A stretch of DNA of 64,000 nucleotides from Escarpia spicata (Eukaryota > Annelida > Polychaeta > Sabellida > Siboglinidae). Below are positions 31,601-40,600 of this stretch, one piece after another; the stretch's first letter is position 1, and each line of letters starts with the position of its first letter. Under the pieces are notes generated by a model. It was not told the origin of the DNA and searched no databases. It saw only the letters and a program-made list of their open reading frames with translations. The position numbers were made by a program, and so were the translations under genes. The DNA lies in NCBI GenBank assembly GCA_963995525.1, contig OZ023205.1, forward strand, positions 66,847,298 to 66,911,297, given 5' to 3'.

Positions 31601-34600
31601 CACTCAATGCATCCATATACACCCTCCCCACACTCAATGCATCCATACACACCCTCCCCACACTCAATGCATCCATATACACCCTCCCCACACTCAATGC
31701 ATCCATACACACCCTCCCTACATACAATGCAATCAATGCATCCATACACACCCTCCCCACACTCAATGCATCCATACACACCCTCCCCACACTCAATTCA
31801 TCTATACACACCCTCCCCACACTCAATGCAATCAATGCATCCATATACACCCTCCCCACACTCAATGCATCCATACACACCCTCCCCACACTTGATGCAT
31901 CCATACACACCCTCCCCACACTCAATGCATCCATACACACCCTCCCCACACTCAATGCATCCATACACACCCTCCCCACACTCAATTCATCTATACACAC
32001 CCTCCCCACACTCAATGTATCCATATACACCCTCCCCACACTCAATGCATCCATACACACCCTCCCCACACTCAATGCATCCATACACACCCTCCCCACA
32101 CTCAATTCATCTATACACACCCTCCCCACACTCAATTCATCTATACACACCCTCCCCACACTCAATGCAATCAATGCGTCCATATACACCCTCCCCACAC
32201 TCAATGCATCCATACACACCCTCCCCACACTTGATGCATCCATACACACCCTCCCCACACTCAATTCATCTATACACACCCTCCCCACACTCAATGTATC
32301 CATATACACCCTCCCCACACTCAATGCATCCATACACACCCTCCCTACATACAATGCAATCAATGCATCCATACACACCCTCCCCACACTCAATGCATCC
32401 ATACACACCCTCCCCACACTCAATGCATCCATACACACCCTCCCCACACTCAATGCATCCATACACACCCTCCCCACACTCAATGCATCCATACACACCC
32501 TCCCCACACTCAATGCGTCCATACACACCCTCCCCACACTCAATGCATCCATACACACCCTCCCCACACTCAATTCATCTATACACACCCTCCCCACACT
32601 CAATGCATCCATATACACCCTCCCCACACTCAATGCATCCATACACACCCTCCCTACATACAATGCAATCAATGCATCCATACACACCCTCCCCACACTC
32701 AATGCATCCATACACACCCTCCCCACACTCAATTCATCTATACACACCCTCCCCACACTCAATGCAATCAATGCGTCCATACACACCCTCCCTACATACA
32801 ATGCAATCAATGCATTCATACACACCCTCCCCACACTCAATGCATCCATACACACCCTCCCCACACTCAATGCATCCATACACACCCTCCCCACACTCAA
32901 TGCATCCATACACACACTCCCCACACTCAATGCATCCATACACACCCTCCCCACACTTGATGCATCCATACACACCCTCCCCACACTCAATGCATCCATA
33001 CACACCCTCCCCACACTCAATGCGTCCATACACACCCTCCCCACACTCAATGCGTCCATACACACCCTCCCCACACTCAATGCATCCATACACACCCTCC
33101 CCACACTCAATTCATCTATACACACCCTCCCCACACTCAATGCATCCATATACACCCTCCCCACACTCAATGCATCCATACACACCCTCCCTACATACAA
33201 TGCAATCAATGCATCCATACACACCCTCCCCACACTCAATGCATCCATACACACACCCTCCCCACACTCAATGCATCCATACACACCCTCCCCACACTCA
33301 ATGCATCCATACACACCCTCCCCACACTTGATGCATCCATACACACCCTCCCCACACTCAATGCATCCATACACACCCTCCCCACACTCAATGCGTCCAT
33401 ACACACCCTCCCCACACTCAATGCGTCCATACACACCCTCCCCACACTCAATGCATCCATACACACCCTCCCCACACTCAATGCATCCATACACACCCTC
33501 CCCACACTCAATTCATCTATACACACCCTCCCCACACTCAATGCATCCATATACACCCTCCCCACACTCAATGCATCCATACACACCCTCCCACACTCAA
33601 TGCAATCAATGCATCCATACACACCCTCCCCACATCCAATGCAATCAATGCATCCATACACACCCTCCCACACTCAATGCAATCAATGCATCCATACACA
33701 CCCTCCCCACATCCAATGCAATCAATGCATCCATAAACACCCTCCCCACATCCAATGCAATCAATGCATCCATACACACCCTCCCCACATCCAATGCAAT
33801 CAATGCATCCATACACACCCTCCCACACTCAATGCAATCAATGCATCCATACACACCCTCCCCACATCCAATGCAATCAATGCATCCATACACACCCTCC
33901 CCACATCCAATGCAATCAATGCATCCATACACACCCTCCCCACACTGAATGCAATCAATGCATCCATACACACCCTCCCACACTCAATGCAATCAATGCA
34001 TCCATACACACCCTCCCCACATCCAATGCAATCAATGCATCCATAAACACCCTCCCCACATCCAATGCAATCAATGCATCCATACACACCCTCCCCACAC
34101 TGAATGCAATCAATGCATCCATACACACCCTCCCACACTCAATGCAATCAATGCATCCATACACACCCTCCCCACATCCAATGCAATCAATGCATCCATA
34201 CACACCCTCCCACACTCAATGCAATCAATGCATCCATACACACCCTCCCCACATCCAATGCAATCAATGCATCCATACACACCCTCCCCACATCCAATGC
34301 AATCAATGCATCCATACACACCCTCCCCACACTGAATGCAATCAATGCATCCATACACACCCTCCCACACTCAATGCAATCAATGCATCCATACACACCC
34401 TCCCCACATCCAATGCAATCAATGCATCCATACACACCCTCCCACACTCAATGCAATCAATGCATCCATACACACCCTCCCCACATCCAATGCAATCAAT
34501 GCATCCATACACACCCTCCCACACTCAATGCAATCAATGCATCCATACACACCCTCCCCACATCCAATGCAATCAATGCATCCATAAACACCCTCCCCAC

Positions 34601-37600
34601 ATCCAATGCAATCAATGCATCCATACACACCCTCCCCACATCCAATGCAATCAATGCATCCATACACACCCTCCCACACTCAATGCAATCAATGCATCCA
34701 TACACACCCTCCCCACATCCAATGCAATCAATGCATCCATACACACCCTCCCCACATCCAATGCAATCAATGCATCCATACACACCCTCCCCACACTGAA
34801 TGCAATCAATGCATCCATACACACCCTCCCCACACTGAATGCAATCAATGCATCCATACACACCCTCCCCACACTGAATGCAATCAATGCATCCATACAC
34901 ACCCTCCCACACTGAATGCAATCAATGCATCCATACACACCCTCCCACACTCAATGCAATCAATGCATCCATACACAACCTCCCCACATTCAATGCAATC
35001 AATGCATCCATAAACACCCTCCCCACATCCAATGCAATCAATGCATCCATACACACCCTCCCCACACTGAATGCAATCAATGCATCCATACACACCCTCC
35101 CCACACTGAATGCAATCAATGCATCCATACACACCCTCCCCACACTGAATGCAATCAATGCATCCATACACACCCTCCCCACACTGAATGCAATCAATGC
35201 ATCCATACACACCCTCCCCACACTGAATGCAATCAATGCATCCATACACACCCTCCCACACTGAATGCAATCAATGCATCCATACACACCCTCCCACACT
35301 CAATGCAATCAATGCATCCATACACATCCTCCCCACATTCCGAAACTTGAAACTCTGGATGTGTTTTAGCCGGTTGTAAGACGATGCTAGAACAGGGCTG
35401 CTACACTTGGAGACATTGCTGTATCCTAAACCATCTCGGAAATTTTGTCAGCGATCTCATGCCCTGTGCCCAAATTATTAGCAATCTTCCAGGGAAATCA
35501 CTTAGTGGACTTACCACACCTCCTGAGGTGTTAGTCACTTCTGACCGCCCAGACCTTGTCATCTACCATCCACATAGTAAGCAAATTCACATCATTGAAC
35601 TGACTGTACCATTTGAAACTAACATCGAGAAAGACCATCTATTACAAACTAACAAGTATGCCACACTAATCCAGGATATAAACAATAACGGATTACGATC
35701 AGAATTAACATGCATTGAAATAGGTTGCAGAGGCTATGTATCTGAACCCAACAAATCTAGACTGACAACTTCCTTAAAATCTCTTGGAATAAAACCACTA
35801 ATATATAATAAAACAAACAAAACAGCTAACTCTACCCCTGTCTAAACTAGCTCTATTCTTGTCTAAACTAACTCTATCCTTGTCTAAACTAGCTATATCC
35901 TTGTCTAAACTAGCTCTATCCTTGTCTAAACTAACTCTATCCTTGTCTAAACTAGCTCTATTCTTGTCTAAACTAACTCTATCCTTGTCTAAAGTAACTC
36001 TATCCCTGTCTAAACTAGCTCTGTCCTTGTCTAAACTAACTCTATCCCTGTCTAAACTAACTCTATCCTTATCTAAACTAACTCTATCCTTGTCTAAACT
36101 AACTCTATCCTTGTCTAAACTAACTCTATCCTTGTCTAAACTAACTCTATCCTTGTCTAAACTAGCTCTGCTAATGCCATTCACCCTTTTGAAATGCAAA
36201 GATGAACCACAATAGTTTGACCCAAGACTAATTGAAATATGATGACCATCACTCCAAACATGTCAATAATTACAAATTCCCCTCATCAGCGAGTGCTCAT
36301 CCTCACCATGACTTACTTCAGCCGTTAGTCAGCATTCACCCTGGCCTGCTACTGTACACTACTATAGCTACTGACTTTATTCACACAGTTACTTGGGTTA
36401 CTATTATCACACTTCATTGTATTCTGCTACCTGAATAAAGTGACATTTTCCTTTTTAATAATGCAATACTACATTATTAAGGTCACCTTTGGGACTGGAC
36501 AAAAGTGACCTGAATAGCCAGGTGACCTTATTGGCAGGACTAATATAATCACTAGTTTAATCATTTAGGATTTCCCAGGGTGACCTTAATTGCAAGGTGG
36601 CTGTATAACTGGGTTGGCTGTATTACCGGGTTGGCTGTATTACCGGGACGGCTGTATTACCGGGGTGGCTGTATTACCGGGGTGGCTGTATTACAGGATT
36701 GGCTGTATTACCGGGGTGGCTGTATTACCGGGGTGGTTGTATTACTGGGGTGGCTGTAGAACCGGGTTGACTGTATTACCAGGGTGGTTGTATTACTGGG
36801 GTGGCTGTATAACCGGGGTGGCTGTATTACCGGGACGGCTGTATTACCGGGGTGGCTGTATTACCGGGGTGGCTGTATTACCGGGGTGGCTGTATTACAG
36901 GATTGGCTGTATTACCGGGGTGGCTGTATTACCGGGAGGCTGTATTACCAGGGTGGTTGTATTACCGGGTTGGCTGTATTACCGGGGTGGCTGTATAACC
37001 GGGGTGGCTGTATTACCGGTGTGGCTGTATTACCGGATTGGCTGTATTACCGGGGTGGCTGTATTACCGGGGTGGCTGTACTACCGGGGTGGCTGTACTA
37101 CCGGGGTGGCTGTATTACCGGGGTGGCTGTATTACCGGGGTGGCTGTATTACCGGGGTGGCTGTATTACCGGATTGGCTGTATTACCAGGGTGGCTGTGT
37201 AACCGGGGTGGCTGTATTACTGGGGTGGCTGTGTTACCGGGGTGGCTATATTACCGGGGTGGCTGTATTACCGGGGTGGTTGTATTGCCGGGAGGGCTGT
37301 ATTACCGGATTGGCTGTATTACCGGATTGGCTGTATTACCGGGGTGGCTGTATAACCGGGATGGCTGTATTACTGGGGTGGTTGTATTACCGGGGTGGCT
37401 GTATAACCGGGGTGGCTGTATAACCGGGGTGGCTGTATTACTGGGGTGGTTGTATTACCGGGGTGGCTGTATTACCGGGGTGGCTGTATAACCGGGGTGG
37501 CTGTATTACCGGGGTGGCTGTATAACCGGGGTGGCTGTATTACCGGGGTGGCTGTATAACCGGGGTGGCTGTATAACCGGGGTGGCTGTATTACCGGGGT

Positions 37601-40600
37601 GGTTGTATTACCGGATTGGCTGTATTACCGGGGTGGCTGTATAACCGGGGTGGCTGTATTACCGGGGTGGTTGTATTACCGGGGTGGCTGTATAACCGGG
37701 GTGGCTGTATAACCGGGGTGGCTGTATTACCGGGGTGGTTGTATAACCGGGGTGGCTGTATTACCGGGGTGGCTGTATAACCGGGGTGGCTGTATAACCG
37801 GGGTGGCTGTATTACCGGGTTGGCTGTATAACCGGGTTGGCTGTATTACCGGGGTGACTGTATTACCGGGGAGGCTGTATTACCGGGGTGGCTGTATTAC
37901 CGGGGTGGCTGTATTCCCGGGGTGGCTGTATTACCGGGGTGGCTGTATTACCAGGGTGGGTGTAATGTTAGGTTTGACCATACTAAAAATACTTCCTCCA
38001 TTTAGTCCATTGGAAATCAGGTTTGCCAACATTCAAATATGTAGTGGGTCAACAGTTTAAGTGAGATCACATAAAATTATTACAGGCTTATCATCAGTGT
38101 GTGAATTTAAAACTAGGTGCAGCAAAGTTTGTTTATGAAATAATATTATTCCTGTAAATCCATGTCCTGCACAAGAAGTGAAAACTATGATTTCGTAATT
38201 TCTTATCATTTGGGTTTGCCTCGTGTAAGAAAAACTGTTGGTACACATCTTAAATTGTTGATTGTTGTGAACTGCCCCTTCGTTAGTCACTGATATCTCC
38301 ATCAGAAAAATAAAAACCACATTTATTTTTTGACAAAGTTCTGATGAGAAACCAGAAATTATTTTTAGATCACCTATTAAATGTGCACAATCACTTTAAC
38401 TGGAGTGCATCGGTTTTACAACGACAACATAAACAGTCACATGACATTAATGGAATTTTTATGAAAGCATGAAATGATTAATTTATGGAACCACCTCAAA
38501 AACATTTCTCAACATATACGATCAATCTTGTTCAAAGTCTACTACAACTGCACTTGTTGGTTTACTAGTTCAATCAGTTCTACGTGAACTACCACATGAC
38601 CACTGCAGCGTTCTGGATTAGAGTAAATCCATTATTCTACTTTACAAACACGAACTGATCAGCTCACCATAGGGGGTAATGCCCCCTCACCAGGAGGTAA
38701 TGCCCCCTCACCAGGAGGTAATGCACCCTCACCTGTTTGACAGCGGCAACAAAGTGGAAAGCCTTGACGTCCCGGAGTTTGTTAAATATGTACTCGACAT
38801 CCAAATGCTGCTGTTGCTGAATCTCACCCAGGAACATAAGAGCCTCACGCCACTGGGTGAGAGTCACACGGATCTACAAGGACACATTAAATGGACGGCA
38901 TTATAATTATATACATATACATATTATAAAGCACCATATCAGTAAAATGTTCACAGAAATTTGCATAAAAAATATCTATAAATAATGAAAATAAAACACA
39001 TTTAAATGTGTATATTAATATGTTAACTTTCATTAATTCACTTCCTTGGACCACTGGCCTCTCTATGTTCATTCACTTCCTTGGACCACTGGCCTATCTA
39101 TGTTCATTCACTTCCTTGGACCACTGGCCTCTTTATGTTCATTCACTTCCTTGGACCACTGGCCTCTTTATGTTCATTCACTTCCTTGGACTACTGGCCT
39201 CTCTATGTTCATTCATTTCCTTGGACCACTGGCCTCTCTATGTTCATGCACTTCCTTGGACCACTGGCCTCTCTATGTTCATTCACTTCCATGGACCACT
39301 GGTGGCCTCTCTATGTTCATTCACTTCCTTGGACCACTGGCCTCTTTATGTTCATTCACTTCCTTGGACTACTGGCCTCTCTATGTTCATTCATTTCCTT
39401 GGACCACTGGCCTCTCTATGTTCATGCACTTCCTTGGACCACTGGCCTCTCTATGTTCATTCACTTCCATGGACCACTGGTGGCCTCTCTATGTTCATTC
39501 ACTTCCTTGGACCACTGGCCTCTCTATGTTCCTTCACTTCCTTGGACCACTGGCCTCTCTATGTTCATTCACTTCCTCGGACCACTTGCCTCTCTATGTT
39601 CATTCACTTCCTCGGACCACATGCCTCTCTATGTTCATTCACTTCCTTGGACCACTGGCCTCTCTATGTTCATTCACTTCCTTGGACCACTGGCCTCTCT
39701 ATGTTCATTCACTTCCTTGGACCACTGGCCTCTCTATGTTCATTCACTTCCTTGGACCACTCGCCTCTCTATGTTCATTCACTTCCTTGGACCACTGGCC
39801 TCTCTATGTTCATTCACTTCCTTGGACCACTGACCTCTCTATGTTCATTCACTTCCGTGGACCACTGGTGGCCTCTATATGTTCATTCACTTCCTTGGAC
39901 CACTGGCCTCTCTATGTTCATTCACTTCCTTGGACCACTGGCCTCTCTATGTTCATTCACTTCTTTGGACCACTGGCCTCTCTATGTTTATTCCCTTCCT
40001 TGGACCACTGGCCTCTCTATGTTCATTCACTTCCTCGGACCACTTGCCTATCTATGTTCATTCACTTCCTCGGACCACTTGCCTCTCTATGTTCATTCAT
40101 TTCCTTGGACCACTCGATTCTTTATGTAGTATGTTCAGTCACTTCCTTGGACCATTGACCTCTATCTATGTTCATTCACTTCCTTGGACCACTGGCTTCT
40201 CTATGTTCATTCACTTCCTTGGACCACTGGCCTCGCTATGTTCATTCACTTCCTTGGACCAATGGCCTCTCTATGTTCATTCACTTCCTTGGACCACTGG
40301 CCTCTCTATGTTCATTCACTTCCTTGGACCACTGGCCTCTCTATGTTCATTCACTTCCTTGGACCACTCGCCTCTCTATGTTCATTCACTTCCTTGGACC
40401 ACTCGCCTCTCTCTATGTCCAATCACTTCCTTGGACCACTCGCCTCTCTCTATGTTCATTCACTTCCTTGGACCACTGGCCTCTCTCTATGTTTATTCAC
40501 TTCCTTGGACTACTGGCCTCTCTGTGTTCATTCACTTCCTTCGACCACTGGCCTCTCTATGTTCATTCACTTCCTTCGACCACTGGCCTCTCTCTATGTT

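Noticed and set aside
30900..33494. Open frames of 864 and 797 codons on opposite strands
   Set aside because: They are the 30-bp minisatellite read in open frames; the period is a multiple of three, both strands are open, and a real SNAPC1 exon lies just outside.
33600..35350. Many overlapping open frames of Cys/His/Pro-type repeats
   Set aside because: Artefacts of the 38/39-bp array, open in several frames with no splice or family support.
35798..36215. Heptad-repeat coiled-coil protein
   Set aside because: The 7-residue period is simply the 21-bp DNA period; both strands are open.
36590..37491. Collagen-like or structural repeat protein (Gly-Gly-Cys-Ile-Thr-Gly)
   Set aside because: 18-bp minisatellite in a SNAPC1 intron; two frames are open at once and there is no start context or domain.
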